From contig DASTHI010000033.1 of NCBI GenBank assembly GCA_035718275.1, positions 1-64,000 of the forward strand: a stretch of DNA of 64,000 nucleotides, written 5' to 3'. The notes below the pieces were generated by a model that searched no databases, had not been told where the DNA came from, and saw only the letters and a program-made list of their open reading frames with translations. The DNA is from Pseudolabrys sp035718275. Its GTDB lineage: Bacteria > Pseudomonadota > Alphaproteobacteria > Rhizobiales > Xanthobacteraceae. The position numbers and the translations under genes are program-made. This document shows positions 34,248 to 43,613 of this stretch, piece after piece (positions within the stretch are counted from its first letter, which is position 1; each line of letters opens with the position of its first letter).

Positions 34248-35501
34248 ATGCTCCGTACTGCAATGTCGCCGGGTCCGCGCAGCGGGCCGGCGCCTCAGCC
34301 GAAGCATTCCCTGAATGACAGGCGCGAATATTGGTTGCAGGCATTTCGCCAGGTCCGTGCGGAAACCGAAGCACGGGCAGCACAACTTTCTCCCGAAGAC
34401 CAGGTCGTTCAGTCGATGGCGGATGCAAGCCCGGCCAAGTGGCACCGCGCGCACGTCACATGGTTCTTCGAGCAGTTTCTGCTCGAGCCCCATCATCCCG
34501 CGTACCGGATATTCGATAAACGTTTTCCGTTTCTGTTTAATTCCTACTATGTCGCCGCGGGCCCGCGTCACGCAAGGCCGCAACGTGGTCTGATCACGCG
34601 TCCAAACGCCGAGGATGTCGCCGCATATCGCGCACATGTCGATGCCGCGGTCGAGCATCTGATCGAGCAGGCGCCGCCGACAGAGGCCGGGCGCATCTTC
34701 GCGATTCTTGAAATCGGATTGCACCATGAACAACAGCATCAGGAGCTTCTGCTGACGGATATCCTGCATGCGTTCGCGCAAAATCCGACGTGTCCGGCCT
34801 ATGACGAAGGCAGACAGGCGCCGCGACCGACACGGGGACCACGCGGTTACGTGGAAGTGCCTGCAGGCATTCACCAGATCGGGTACGACGGCGAAGAATT
34901 CTGCTTCGACAATGAAACTCCTCTGCACGATGAACTGGTACCTCGCATTCGTATTGCGCGCCATTTGGTGACGAATGCCGAATGGCTCCAATTCATCGAT
35001 GCCGGGGCGTACGCGACACCGTCCCTCTGGCTTTCTGACGGCTGGGCTGCGTTGCAGGCCGAAAACTGGGAGGCGCCCGGTTATTGGTGCCGAAGAGATG
35101 GTGCCTGGCACGCGATGACGCTCGCAGGGCTCAAGCCAATCGATCCGGAGCTTCCCGTTCAGCACGTCAGCTATTACGAAGCCGATGCATTTGCACGCTT
35201 CGCGGGCAAGCATCTTCCAAGCGAAGCGGAATGGGAGGTGGCGGCACGCGAGAAGATCATTGCGGATGCATTCGGGTTAGTTTGGCAATGGACTCGCAGC
35301 GCCTATTTGCCCTATCCAGGATATCGGGCGGCAGAAGGAGCGCTGGGCGAATACAATGGGAAATTCATGGTGAACCAGATGGTCCTGCGCGGGTCCTCAC
35401 TTGCGACACCCGAAGGTCATGCACGCGTGAGCTATCGCAATTTCTTCTATCCAAACGCGCGATGGCAATTCAGTGGGCTGCGTCTGGCCGAATTCGTGTG
35501 A
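34248..35501 (+). CDS. egtB: Ergothioneine biosynthesis sulfoxide synthase EgtB
   Basis: A 417-residue non-haem iron enzyme that joins hercynine with cysteine or gamma-glutamylcysteine. The DinB-like N-terminal domain supplies iron-binding His in KWHRAHVTWFFE and in LHHEQQHQELLLTD. The C-terminal FGE-sulfatase domain contains HLPSEAEWEVAAREK, VWQWTRSAYLPYPGY and NQMVLRGSSLATP. AAGGA precedes the ATG at 34248 by 8 bases. It forms an operon with egtD, with overlapping or nearly overlapping ends. Confidence 0.94.
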   Translation: MLRTAMSPGPRSGPAPQPKHSLNDRREYWLQAFRQVRAETEARAAQLSPEDQVVQSMADASPAKWHRAHVTWFFEQFLLEPHHPAYRIFDKRFPFLFNSYYVAAGPRHARPQRGLITRPNAEDVAAYRAHVDAAVEHLIEQAPPTEAGRIFAILEIGLHHEQQHQELLLTDILHAFAQNPTCPAYDEGRQAPRPTRGPRGYVEVPAGIHQIGYDGEEFCFDNETPLHDELVPRIRIARHLVTNAEWLQFIDAGAYATPSLWLSDGWAALQAENWEAPGYWCRRDGAWHAMTLAGLKPIDPELPVQHVSYYEADAFARFAGKHLPSEAEWEVAAREKIIADAFGLVWQWTRSAYLPYPGYRAAEGALGEYNGKFMVNQMVLRGSSLATPEGHARVSYRNFFYPNARWQFSGLRLAEFV

Positions 35502-35506
35502 GCGTC

Positions 35507-36481
35507 ATGATTGCAGCAGTAGCACACAAGCGGCCCGACCCACAGGAGAGCGGGCTATGGCACTTCCGGAGCGACGTGCTAGCCGGGCTTCGGGCGGTGC
35601 CGAAACACATACCGGCGAAATATTTCTACGATGCCGAAGGATCCGCGTTATTCGAAAAAATCACCGAGCTTCCTGAATACTATCCAACGCGCAGCGAAAT
35701 GCGCATATTGCGCCGCCGCTCCGCAGAAATAGCTAAGCTTATTCCTGTCGGCGCGGCGCTGGTAGAATTCGGCAGTGGTTCGAGCAAAAAAGCGCGCATC
35801 CTGCTCAGGGCTGCCCCCAAGCTCGCCGCCTATGTGCCCGTAGACATCTGCGGCGAAATGATAGAACGCGAAGCCGCAGAACTGCGCCGTGATTTCCCGA
35901 ACCTTAAAGTTCTGCCGGTGACCGCCGACATCTGCAAGCCATTTGCATTGCCTGAAGAGGCGAGGGTAGCGCCCGTGCGCGTCGGCTTCTTTCCGGGTTC
36001 AACCATTGGCAATTTCGAGCCGCATGAAGCCTCTGCCTTCCTGAAAAATGCAGAGAATATTCTCGGCTCACACGCGACTCTCATTATCGGCGTAGACCTG
36101 ATAAAGCCGGTCGAGATCCTGAACGCGGCCTACAACGACGCAGAGGGGATTACGGCAAAATTCAATCTCAATCTGCTGACGCGCATCAATCGAGAGCTGG
36201 GCGGCACTTTCCAGCTTGAAAATTTCGAGCATCACGCGTTCTACAACCGCGAACGGCATCGTATCGAGATGCACCTCGCCAGCCTCAAACGTCAGAAGGT
36301 GCGGGTCGCCGGTCAGACGATCGATTTCCGCGCCGGCGAGACCATTCACACTGAGAACAGCTACAAATACAGTATTCAATCCATGGCCGCACTCGCGCGT
36401 GGTGCCGGCTGGCTGCCGGCGGGAGCCTGGACGGACTCCCGCAAGTATTTTGCGCTCCTGGCGTTCAAATTTTCAGGCTGA
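35507..36481 (+). CDS. egtD: L-histidine N-alpha-methyltransferase EgtD
   Basis: A 324-residue SAM-dependent methyltransferase that trimethylates histidine to hercynine. Family blocks are PKHIPAKYFYDAEGSALFEK, LPEYYPTRSEMRIL, LVEFGSGSSKKARIL, FFPGSTIGNFEPHEA and HTENSYKYSIQSM. The ATG at 35507 lies 5 bp after the egtB stop; a GTG at 35498 overlaps that stop and is an equal candidate. No egtA, egtC or egtE is present, so the remaining steps must be encoded elsewhere or use generic enzymes. Confidence 0.94.
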   Translation: MIAAVAHKRPDPQESGLWHFRSDVLAGLRAVPKHIPAKYFYDAEGSALFEKITELPEYYPTRSEMRILRRRSAEIAKLIPVGAALVEFGSGSSKKARILLRAAPKLAAYVPVDICGEMIEREAAELRRDFPNLKVLPVTADICKPFALPEEARVAPVRVGFFPGSTIGNFEPHEASAFLKNAENILGSHATLIIGVDLIKPVEILNAAYNDAEGITAKFNLNLLTRINRELGGTFQLENFEHHAFYNRERHRIEMHLASLKRQKVRVAGQTIDFRAGETIHTENSYKYSIQSMAALARGAGWLPAGAWTDSRKYFALLAFKFSG

Positions 36482-36516
36482 CTTGCTCGCATTCCGTCAC
36501 CTGCGCTAAGCCTCCG

Positions 36517-36544
36517 CGCCCCATCTTCTTGTTCGGGGCGTTTT
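36517..36544 (+). terminator. Rho-independent terminator after egtD
   Basis: CGCCCC pairs with GGGGCG around a 12-base loop and is followed by TTTT. It begins 35 bp after the egtD stop and ends just before the next gene. Confidence 0.7.
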
Positions 36545-36559
36545 GCACTGAGGGGCATT

Positions 36560-37435
36560 ATGAAAATTGTCGGCTTTCAGGAGAACAATACGCTTCGCTT
36601 AGGCGTCCTTGATGAGGACAGAGTAATCGATCTGCAGCATGTGGATGCAAACATGCCCGTGGATCTCGGCGAAGTCTTGCGTCGCAGCGGGGGCGATCTC
36701 ACGGTTATTTCCGACCTGGCCAGGAAAGCGCCACCAGCAGCCCGACGGCCGCTCACTGGGTTAAAATATGCATTGCCCGTGGCGCGGCCAGGAAAAATCA
36801 TCTGCCTTGGGCTGAACTACCTCGATCACGTGAAGGAAGGGCCGCAGCGCGATAACATTCCGAGATATCCCTCGATCTTCTTTCGAGTCCTGACGTCAAT
36901 GGTGCCCCATCTCGATGCCATCCTGCGACCGAAGGAATCGATTCAGCTCGATTATGAGGCCGAGCTGGTCGCTATTGTCGGAAAACGCGCCAAGCACCTG
37001 ACGCTCGACAACGCCGTCGATTGCGTTGCCGGTTACGCCTGCGCCAACGAAGGCTCGGTCCGCGAATTTCAGCGGCACACCACGCAGTGGGGCATGGGAA
37101 AGAATTTCGATAGGACCGGTGGTTTCGGGCCATGGATGACGACTGCCGACGAACTGCCGGCGGGCGGCAAGGGCCTGAAGATCACGAGCAGGCTCAACGG
37201 CAAAACCATGCAATCCGATAATACCGACAACATGATGTTTCCGCTTGCGGAAACGCTGGTTTATCTCACCAAGGGAATGACACTCGAGCCTGGCGACGTC
37301 ATCCTGACCGGAACGCCCTCTGGCGTCGGACATGCGCGCAAGCCGGAACCGGTCTGGATGAAAGCCGGAGATTCCTGCGAGATCGAGATCGAGGGCGTGG
37401 GGGTGCTGCGCAACCCGATTGAGGACGAGAAATAG
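36560..37435 (+). CDS. Fumarylacetoacetate-hydrolase family protein
   Basis: A 291-residue FAH-superfamily enzyme. These cleave C-C bonds in acylpyruvates, such as fumarylpyruvate in the gentisate pathway, with a divalent metal. Metal-site and family motifs are GKIICLGLNYLDHVKEG, QLDYEAELVAIVGKRAK, NEGSVREFQRHTTQWGMGKN and PGDVILTGTPSGVGHARKP. It lies upstream of a Bug-type binding protein and a gentisate-dioxygenase-like gene, so fumarylpyruvate hydrolysis is a reasonable guess. Confidence 0.88.
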   Translation: MKIVGFQENNTLRLGVLDEDRVIDLQHVDANMPVDLGEVLRRSGGDLTVISDLARKAPPAARRPLTGLKYALPVARPGKIICLGLNYLDHVKEGPQRDNIPRYPSIFFRVLTSMVPHLDAILRPKESIQLDYEAELVAIVGKRAKHLTLDNAVDCVAGYACANEGSVREFQRHTTQWGMGKNFDRTGGFGPWMTTADELPAGGKGLKITSRLNGKTMQSDNTDNMMFPLAETLVYLTKGMTLEPGDVILTGTPSGVGHARKPEPVWMKAGDSCEIEIEGVGVLRNPIEDEK

Positions 37436-37532
37436 CCCCGTCGCGGTTGACAAGATCGTGCCTGAGCGCGTTCCCTGAACAACAACAAAGGCGCATTTCG
37501 TGGGGAGATGCGCCGAATACAGGGAGGATATC

Positions 37533-38507
37533 GTGAAGCGCAGGCATGTCATGACCGCGATCGTTGCGGCTGCGTTGCTGAGTGCAGTCGCCTCGTCCAC
37601 TTTGGCGCAGGATTGGCCTTCGAAGCCGGTCCATATTCTGGTTGGATTTGGTGCCGGCGGCGGCACCGATGTGGCAACGCGAATTCTCGCCGACGGTCTT
37701 TCCGAGGCTTTGGGTCAGCAATTCGTAGTCGAGAATCGTCCCGGCGCGGGCGGCACGATCGCCGGCGGCATCGGCGCCAAGGCGCCGAAAGACGGATACA
37801 ACCTGCTGGCAATCAGCATGGGTCACTCGGTGTCCGCCGTCATGGTGAAGCAGGTGCCCTATGACGCGGTGAACGATTTCGAGCCTGTGGGAATATTCAC
37901 GAATTCTGCCTTCGTTGTCGTCGTGCCCAAGAATTCGCCGGCGACCGACATCAAGAGCCTGGTCGAATACGTCAACAAGCAGCCGGGCAAGCTGAACTAC
38001 TCGACCGTCGGCCTCGGCTCGACGCAGCACCTCATCGCGGAGCATCTGCGACAGCGAGCATCGATCAACGCACAGGCTGTGTCGTACCGCACGACCGGTG
38101 AGGTGGTCAGCGCATTGCTTCGTGGGGACGCAGCCTATGCGGTCGAGCTCTTTCACCCCATCCGCGGACAGGTGGATTCGGGCGATCTGCGCATCATAGC
38201 GGTCGCGACCCCAACTCGCTGGCCGTCGATTCCGAACGTGCCGACGCTGGCCGAGAGTGGGGTCTCCGGAATCGGCTATCTCGGCTGGTACGGCTTGGTA
38301 TTCCCCGCCGGCACGCCGAAGCCCATCGTCGAAAAGCTGCACAAGGGGATGCAGGAGGTCCTTTCGAAAGACGCCGTCAAGAAGCGACTTGAGGGCATCG
38401 GCGCCATACCGAACCTCTCGTCGCCCGCGGATTTCAAGAAGGTTATCCAATCGGACATCAAGACTTTCCAGGAGGTGGCTAAGACGGCCGGGCTGGAGCC
38501 CAAATAG
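37533..38507 (+). CDS. Bug/TctC-family periplasmic substrate-binding protein
   Basis: A 324-residue protein. A signal peptide (MTAIVAAALLSAVASSTLAQ) precedes the TctC fold with DWPSKPVHILVGFGAGGGTD, the FVVENRPGAGGTIA motif and YLGWYGLVFPAGTPKP. Bug proteins bind carboxylates and feed tripartite tricarboxylate transporters; the matching TctA/TctB genes are not in this window, so it may be an orphan receptor. GTG start with AGGGAGG six bases upstream. Confidence 0.92.
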   Translation: MKRRHVMTAIVAAALLSAVASSTLAQDWPSKPVHILVGFGAGGGTDVATRILADGLSEALGQQFVVENRPGAGGTIAGGIGAKAPKDGYNLLAISMGHSVSAVMVKQVPYDAVNDFEPVGIFTNSAFVVVVPKNSPATDIKSLVEYVNKQPGKLNYSTVGLGSTQHLIAEHLRQRASINAQAVSYRTTGEVVSALLRGDAAYAVELFHPIRGQVDSGDLRIIAVATPTRWPSIPNVPTLAESGVSGIGYLGWYGLVFPAGTPKPIVEKLHKGMQEVLSKDAVKKRLEGIGAIPNLSSPADFKKVIQSDIKTFQEVAKTAGLEPK

Positions 38508-38532
38508 AGTCTGAAACTCAGAAGGCGACTCG

Positions 38533-38563
38533 GCGGCGGGCGGTTTTCTGACCTGCCCGCCGC
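38533..38563 (+). terminator. GC-rich hairpin after the Bug-type gene
   Basis: GCGGCGGGC pairs with GCCCGCCGC around a 13-base loop. It starts 26 bp after the stop. No T-tract follows, so it is either a weak terminator or an RNA-stabilising hairpin. Confidence 0.5.
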
Positions 38564-38643
38564 AGTCCGCAAGCAAACAGCCCAAGTCAAATAGCGCACA
38601 CGTTGCCCACTACCGTTTTCAGGAATGATTAGGAGAAAATCAT

Positions 38644-39210
38644 ATGGCCGGTCAGCTCAATGTGCTTGTCATCTGTGGGTCGTTGCGCAAGGGGTCTTAT
38701 AACGCTGCATTGACGCGAGCATTGCCGGAGTTGGCGCCGCAAGGAATGAATTTGGTATCAGCGCCGCCTTTCGACACGCTGCCTATCTACAATGCCGACA
38801 TGCAGCAGGCTTCGGGTTTTCCAGCTCCGGCAGAAGATCTTGCCAGTGCGGTTCGCGCTGCCGATGGCGTCCTGTTTGTCACACCTGAATACAATTGGTC
38901 GATGCCGGGCGGCTTGAAGAACGCAATCGATTGGATTTCGCGGATGAAAGAACAGCCGTTCGAGGGCAAGCCGGTGGCGATTCAATCCTGCTCGCAGGGC
39001 CCGCTTGGTGGCGCACGCATGCAATATCACTGGCGCATGTCGATGACCTTCCTGAAGGCCTTCATCTTCGGAACGCCCGAAGTGTTCGTCGGCAACGCCG
39101 CCTCCAAATTCGACAAGGATACGCTTGAGCTCAAGGATCAGCCCACAAAAGATGCCGTCAAGGCGCAGCTTGGCGCCTTTGCGAAATTCATTAGCCGAAT
39201 GAAAGGCTAG
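38644..39210 (+). CDS. NADPH-dependent FMN reductase
   Basis: A 188-residue flavodoxin-like enzyme. The phosphate-binding loop ICGSLRKGSYNAAL and the family motif TPEYNWSMPGGLKNAIDWIS are clear. It probably reduces FMN or quinones with NADPH and may supply reduced flavin. AGGAG lies 8 bases before the ATG. A small hairpin (39211-39225) follows, between this gene and convergent oxidoreductase gene. Confidence 0.92.
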   Translation: MAGQLNVLVICGSLRKGSYNAALTRALPELAPQGMNLVSAPPFDTLPIYNADMQQASGFPAPAEDLASAVRAADGVLFVTPEYNWSMPGGLKNAIDWISRMKEQPFEGKPVAIQSCSQGPLGGARMQYHWRMSMTFLKAFIFGTPEVFVGNAASKFDKDTLELKDQPTKDAVKAQLGAFAKFISRMKG

Positions 39211-39359
39211 TCGCCGTTTGGGCGATTCATTTACGCATTTGTGGCCCGTTGCAATCGAGCCCGTTTTTCAATCCGGCTTTGTTTACGGCATTCAGCGTTG
39301 TGCGCGTTCGCTACATGCGCGCGCGGGCAAGAATACAAAGCAAATCGAAAGAAATCTGG

Positions 39360-40475
39360 CTACCCGGACGCTTGCGCGCGCTTTGGGAAAAGCTGCGGCC
39401 GCAGCTTCGGGTGACCCGCCATCGTTTTCGGAGCATAGGGCGTCTCGGCGCCGAGCTCTTCGGCCGCGTGCCACGCCCAGCGTGGATCCCAGATTGCGGC
39501 GCGTGCGAGCGCGACCATGTCGGCCTTTCCGGAACTGACGATCTCTTCAGCCTGACGATATCCGGCAATGAGACCCACAGTCATCGTCGTGATGCCGGTC
39601 TCCTTCTTCACTTTTTCCGCAAACGGCACCTGATAGCCTGGCGCGAGTGGAATTTTCTGCCGTGGATCGAGTCCGCCACTGGAGACGTCCATGTAGTCCA
39701 TGCCACGTTTTTTCAGCTCTTTGGCAAGGATGACGGTCTCCTCCGGCGTCCAGCCGCCGTCCACCCAATCGGTGGCGGACACCCGCATGCCGAGCGGCTT
39801 TTGCTCCGGCCAGACAGCTCGCACAGCTTCGAACATCTCGATCGCAAAGCGCATGCGGTTTTCGAGCGAGCCACCATATTCGTCAATCCGCTGGTTCGAC
39901 AGCGGGGACAAAAATTGATGAGCAAGATAACCGTGAGCGCCGTGCAGTTCGATGACATCGTAACCGATACGGTCTACTCGCTTGGCAGCTGCCGCGAACT
40001 CTCCAAGGCAACGCTTGATGTCCTCTTTCGTCATCGCATGTGGCACTGGCCATCCCTTGTCGTAGGGAATTGCCGACGGTGCTTCGGGCGTCCACGCATC
40101 CGGACCTTCCAGAATCGGCTTTCCGCCCGCCGCCGGTGGGGTGGTCGGCCCTTTGCGGCCGGCATGCGCGAGCTGTACGCCGAGCTTCGCCACGCCGTAC
40201 TGACGGCAGAAATCATGTACGCGTTTGAGCGCCGTCTCGTTCTCGTCGGACCACATGCCGGCACATCGCGGTGAGATCCGTCCCTGCGGATTGACGTTGG
40301 TCATTTCGCACATCACCAGCCCCGCGCAGCCAAGCGACATGTTGCCCAGATGCATCAGGTGCCAGTCGTTCGCCGAGCCGTTGTCCGAGTTGTATTGGCA
40401 CATCGGCGAGACCACGACCCTGTTCGGCAGGGTGAGCCCGCGCATGGTGATCGGAGAGAACAAAACGCTACCCAT
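39360..40475 (-). CDS. NADH:flavin oxidoreductase, YqjM/NamA type old yellow enzyme
   Basis: A 371-residue FMN TIM barrel reducing activated C=C bonds. VVVSPMCQYNSDNGSANDWH at the N-terminus has the Cys typical of the YqjM class. LGVQLAHAGRKG carries the substrate-binding His, GYDVIELHGAHGYLAHQFLS follows, and WTPEETVILAKELKKRG is near the FMN site. The ATG at 40475 follows AAGGA. It is on the minus strand with a DoxX-like gene 26 bp upstream and probably shares its transcript. Confidence 0.92.
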   Translation of the reverse strand: MGSVLFSPITMRGLTLPNRVVVSPMCQYNSDNGSANDWHLMHLGNMSLGCAGLVMCEMTNVNPQGRISPRCAGMWSDENETALKRVHDFCRQYGVAKLGVQLAHAGRKGPTTPPAAGGKPILEGPDAWTPEAPSAIPYDKGWPVPHAMTKEDIKRCLGEFAAAAKRVDRIGYDVIELHGAHGYLAHQFLSPLSNQRIDEYGGSLENRMRFAIEMFEAVRAVWPEQKPLGMRVSATDWVDGGWTPEETVILAKELKKRGMDYMDVSSGGLDPRQKIPLAPGYQVPFAEKVKKETGITTMTVGLIAGYRQAEEIVSSGKADMVALARAAIWDPRWAWHAAEELGAETPYAPKTMAGHPKLRPQLFPKRAQASG

Positions 40476-40501
40476 TTGTGAGACTTCCTTTCGAGAGAAA
40501 A

Positions 40502-40885
40502 CTAGACACCGGCGTTGTGGGCATGCATTGCAACGACAAGACAGCAGATAGCCCAGAACACGCAGTATTCGATGCCGCCGATCACCCAGATCCAGCTTTT
40601 CGTCACCTTGTATGTGGCAGCCGCCGCGACAAGCAGATGGATGAAAGCAACAAAAGCGGCATACTGGAGATAGATGCCGAAAAGCAAGCCGATGCAAAGG
40701 ACGGTCTCGATTGCGCCGGCGACATACATCCAGGTCGCCGCGGGCTTGAAGCCTGCCTTCACGAAGAAGTCGAGCGTGGCGGGGACCGTGATCTTGCCAA
40801 CGATGTGCGGGATGAAAAACACTGCACAGATGATGCGAAGAACATTGAACTCGTTCAGCAGATTGAACTTGTCAGCAAGCGACAT
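40502..40885 (-). CDS. DoxX-like integral membrane protein
   Basis: A 127-residue protein with four predicted membrane helices (around residues 15-35, 48-70, 75-95, 100-120). The pattern FFIPHIVGKITVPATLDFFV fits DoxX/DoxD-like small membrane proteins. The function in redox processes is only a family suggestion. It lies just upstream of the old-yellow-enzyme gene. Confidence 0.75.
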   Translation of the reverse strand: MSLADKFNLLNEFNVLRIICAVFFIPHIVGKITVPATLDFFVKAGFKPAATWMYVAGAIETVLCIGLLFGIYLQYAAFVAFIHLLVAAAATYKVTKSWIWVIGGIEYCVFWAICCLVVAMHAHNAGV

Positions 40886-40959
40886 AGAACCCCCGCAGCT
40901 TCATGCCATGATTTCCGGCGAAACTTGCATTTGTTAGGGCGCGACCCAACTCCCGGATC

Positions 40960-41559
40960 CTAGAGTTTGCGTCCTTTGAGCCATGCTTCGCCCTTCGCGT
41001 AAAGCGCCTCGAGCGGCGGACCATCGAGCCCCGGTAACTCATCCTTGATCGTGTAGCCGATCCTGGTCTGGAGATAGGCGAGGTGACGATAGCCCTCGGG
41101 GAAACGCGCTAGCAGTTCCTTATCGAGGCTCAACTTTGCATCCGGCTCGACAGGGTCGAGGCGATCTTTCTCATAGGCGAGACGCCGCAGCACCAGCCCC
41201 CAGCGGTTACCGCGCTTTTGCAGAAAATCATAGAAACGTCCGCTGCAGGTTACGTCGCACAGAATGCCGTCCACCTTTGCGCGCTGTGAAATTGTCATTT
41301 TTGATTGCGCTATGGCGCGCTTACCCTTGATCTCGATGGTCATGCCGCCGAGCATGTGCATGATCCGCACGCCACGATCGTAACCCTCCTGGCTGACGCG
41401 GATGAACTCCTCGTAACTACCCTGAAACCACGTGGCCCACATCTGCCCGTCCTTGTGCCAGAGCGTGCGGAAGCGGTCCCACATCCTTGCATCGCGCCAC
41501 AGGACCCAGTTTTCGATCAGGTCACGGATCGCAAGGCGGTCGGCGGTGTCGCGCGGCAT
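40960..41559 (-). CDS. SnoaL/NTF2-like protein
   Basis: A 199-residue cone-shaped-barrel protein: ADRLAIRDLIENWVLWRDAR, then LWHKDGQMWATWFQGSYEEF and HMLGGMTIEIKGKRAIAQSK. Such domains in catabolic clusters are often ring-hydroxylating-dioxygenase small subunits, dehydratases or isomerases, but no catalytic partner is present. The ATG at 41559 follows GGGGGGA. It is divergent from the SDR gene. Confidence 0.8.
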   Translation of the reverse strand: MPRDTADRLAIRDLIENWVLWRDARMWDRFRTLWHKDGQMWATWFQGSYEEFIRVSQEGYDRGVRIMHMLGGMTIEIKGKRAIAQSKMTISQRAKVDGILCDVTCSGRFYDFLQKRGNRWGLVLRRLAYEKDRLDPVEPDAKLSLDKELLARFPEGYRHLAYLQTRIGYTIKDELPGLDGPPLEALYAKGEAWLKGRKL

Positions 41560-41690
41560 GACTGATCCCCCCTTCATGATTGGCCCAGCACCAGCCTTGT
41601 GCCGCCCATCCACGTGTTTATCGTCGGCATTTTGCAAGACGCGGGTGCCCCCGACAAGCGCGGGCAGGACAGTGGTGAGGCAGAGAAGAC

Positions 41691-42455
41691 ATGCCCAGAC
41701 TTTTCGAGAAGATTGCGATCGTCACGGGTGGCGCGAGGGGTATCGGACGTCACTATTCACAGGCGCTTGCGGCCGAAGGTGCGCGCGTGATGATCGCCGA
41801 TATCGTTGATGGCCGGCAAGTCGCCGAAGAGATCGCCGCGCGGCATGGCGCAAATTCCGTCGCAAGCGTGACGTTTGACGTGAGTGAAGAAAGCGCGGTG
41901 AAGAAGGTCGTGGCCGAAACGATCGATCGCTTCGGGGCCATCGACGTGCTGGTGAACAATGCGGCGGTCTATGCGACCTTGACGCCCAGGAGCTTCAACG
42001 AATGGGATACGGATTTGTGGGACCGGGTCATGGCTGTCAACGTAAAGGGTCCGTATCTGATGGTTCGTCATGTCGCTCCCCACATGATGGCAAGGCGGAG
42101 CGGAAAGATCATCAATATTGCTTCCGGCGCTCCCTATAAGGGCGTGCCGCGAATGCTGCCCTATGTCACGTCCAAGGGCGCCATACTGGCCTTCACGCGC
42201 TCTTTGTCGCGCGAGCTCGGTGAATACGGCATTGCGGTCAATTCGCTTTCGCCCGGGTATATCCTCAGCGATACCGGCCTTGAAAATAAGGCACATGTCG
42301 AGGACGAGCGCGTGCCGGTACGCAATAGCCGGGCTTTCAAACGCGATGCCTATCCGCAGGACCTCCTCGGCGCGCTTGTGTTTCTGGCGTCCAGCGACAG
42401 CGATTTCGTTACCGGACAATCGCTGGTGGTGGACGGCGGCTCGGTCAATAACTAG
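41691..42455 (+). CDS. Short-chain dehydrogenase/reductase
   Basis: A 254-residue Rossmann enzyme. The cofactor motif is VTGGARGIGRHYSQALAA with an acidic VMIADIVDGR suggesting NAD(H), then LVNNAAVYA, the catalytic Ser in IINIASGAPYKG and the Tyr-Lys pair in PYVTSKGAILAF. It precedes the dioxygenase gene by 86 bp on the same strand and may act on the same substrate. Confidence 0.93.
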   Translation: MPRLFEKIAIVTGGARGIGRHYSQALAAEGARVMIADIVDGRQVAEEIAARHGANSVASVTFDVSEESAVKKVVAETIDRFGAIDVLVNNAAVYATLTPRSFNEWDTDLWDRVMAVNVKGPYLMVRHVAPHMMARRSGKIINIASGAPYKGVPRMLPYVTSKGAILAFTRSLSRELGEYGIAVNSLSPGYILSDTGLENKAHVEDERVPVRNSRAFKRDAYPQDLLGALVFLASSDSDFVTGQSLVVDGGSVNN

Positions 42456-42540
42456 GTAACCGCAATGCGCCACTGAGTATTTCCCGGTTGCGCCGATCTG
42501 CGGTATAAAGTTGCAAAGCAGATTTCCGAGGAGCACGTCC

Positions 42541-43605
42541 ATGGCGGTAGCAAGCGTGACCGAGCAGCCCGGTTCCAAGCATAACGTGCAGGCGGCTCGT
42601 CAGGCCTACTATGACAAGATTTCCAAGTTCCACATGGCTCCGCTATGGGAGGTGCTGAAGGATCTCGTCACGAAAGAACCGAAGACCAGCGTTCAGCCGG
42701 CGGTCTGGAAGTTTGGCGACGTCAAACGCCTGATGATCGAAGCCGGAGACGTGATCAGCGCCGAAGAGGCCGAACGGCGCGTACTCGTTTTGGAAAATCC
42801 CGGCATGCCGGGAAAAGCCCGCATAACGAATTCGCTGTTCGCCGGCATTCAATTGATCCTTCCCGGCGAAATCGCCGACGCACACCAGCATGTCGCCTCC
42901 GCGATCCGCTTCGTGCTCGAAGGAGAGGGAGCCTACACGGCCGTCGAAGGAGAGAAGTCGCAGATGAAACATGGCGACTTCATCATCACCGCGAACTGGG
43001 CGCCGCACGATCACGGCAATCCCGGCAAAGAGCCGGTGATGTGGCTCGATGTTCTCGACATGCCCACGATCAATCATTTCGAGGCTTCGTTCGCTTCTCA
43101 TTTCGACGAGAGAATGCAGAAGACGAATCATGCCGACGGCGACTCATTCGAGCGCTACGCATCGGGCGTGCTGCCGGACGGCGCTCCCGCCACGCTGAAT
43201 CGCAGTCCGGTGATCAATTATCCGTACGCAAAAATGCGCCCGATTCTTGAACGGCTGAAGAACACCGGGGACGTGGACAAGCGCCACGGGGCACGCGTGC
43301 GTTATGCCAATCCGATCAATGGCGGACCGGTCCTGCCAACGATGGGCGCGTACCTGGCGCTGTTTCCGAAGGGGTTCAAGGGCGAGTCCTACCGTTCGAC
43401 CGACGGCACGATCTTCGCGGTCGCAGAGGGGCAAGGCACGACGATGATCGACGGCAAGCCGATCGAGTGGGGTGTCAACGACGTCTTCGTGGTGCCGCCG
43501 TGGAAGCCCTATTCGCATCAGGTCTCGAAAACCGATGCGGTGCTGTTCTCGATTTCCGACCGGCCGGCGCAGGAAGCTCTCGGCATCTGGCGCGAAAGCA
43601 ACTGA
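42541..43605 (+). CDS. Gentisate 1,2-dioxygenase-like bicupin
   Basis: A 354-residue bicupin resembling gentisate, salicylate and 1-hydroxy-2-naphthoate dioxygenases, which open a ring with Fe(II). The first cupin keeps the metal ligands: DAHQHVASAIRFVLEGEG and NWAPHDHGNPGKEPVMWLDV. The second cupin (residues about 265-345) contains GTTMIDGKPIEWGVNDVF and HQVSKTDAVLFS. It has the expected length. GAGGAG precedes the ATG. Which aromatic acid is used cannot be told from sequence. Confidence 0.87.
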   Translation: MAVASVTEQPGSKHNVQAARQAYYDKISKFHMAPLWEVLKDLVTKEPKTSVQPAVWKFGDVKRLMIEAGDVISAEEAERRVLVLENPGMPGKARITNSLFAGIQLILPGEIADAHQHVASAIRFVLEGEGAYTAVEGEKSQMKHGDFIITANWAPHDHGNPGKEPVMWLDVLDMPTINHFEASFASHFDERMQKTNHADGDSFERYASGVLPDGAPATLNRSPVINYPYAKMRPILERLKNTGDVDKRHGARVRYANPINGGPVLPTMGAYLALFPKGFKGESYRSTDGTIFAVAEGQGTTMIDGKPIEWGVNDVFVVPPWKPYSHQVSKTDAVLFSISDRPAQEALGIWRESN

Positions 43606-43613
43606 GCATTGAT

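Noticed and set aside
34146..35213. 355-codon minus-strand frame opposite egtB
   Set aside because: Antisense shadow of a well-supported gene in GC-rich DNA; no domain or ribosome site.
41757..42578. 273-codon minus-strand frame opposite the SDR gene
   Set aside because: Antisense to a clear SDR enzyme; no family character.
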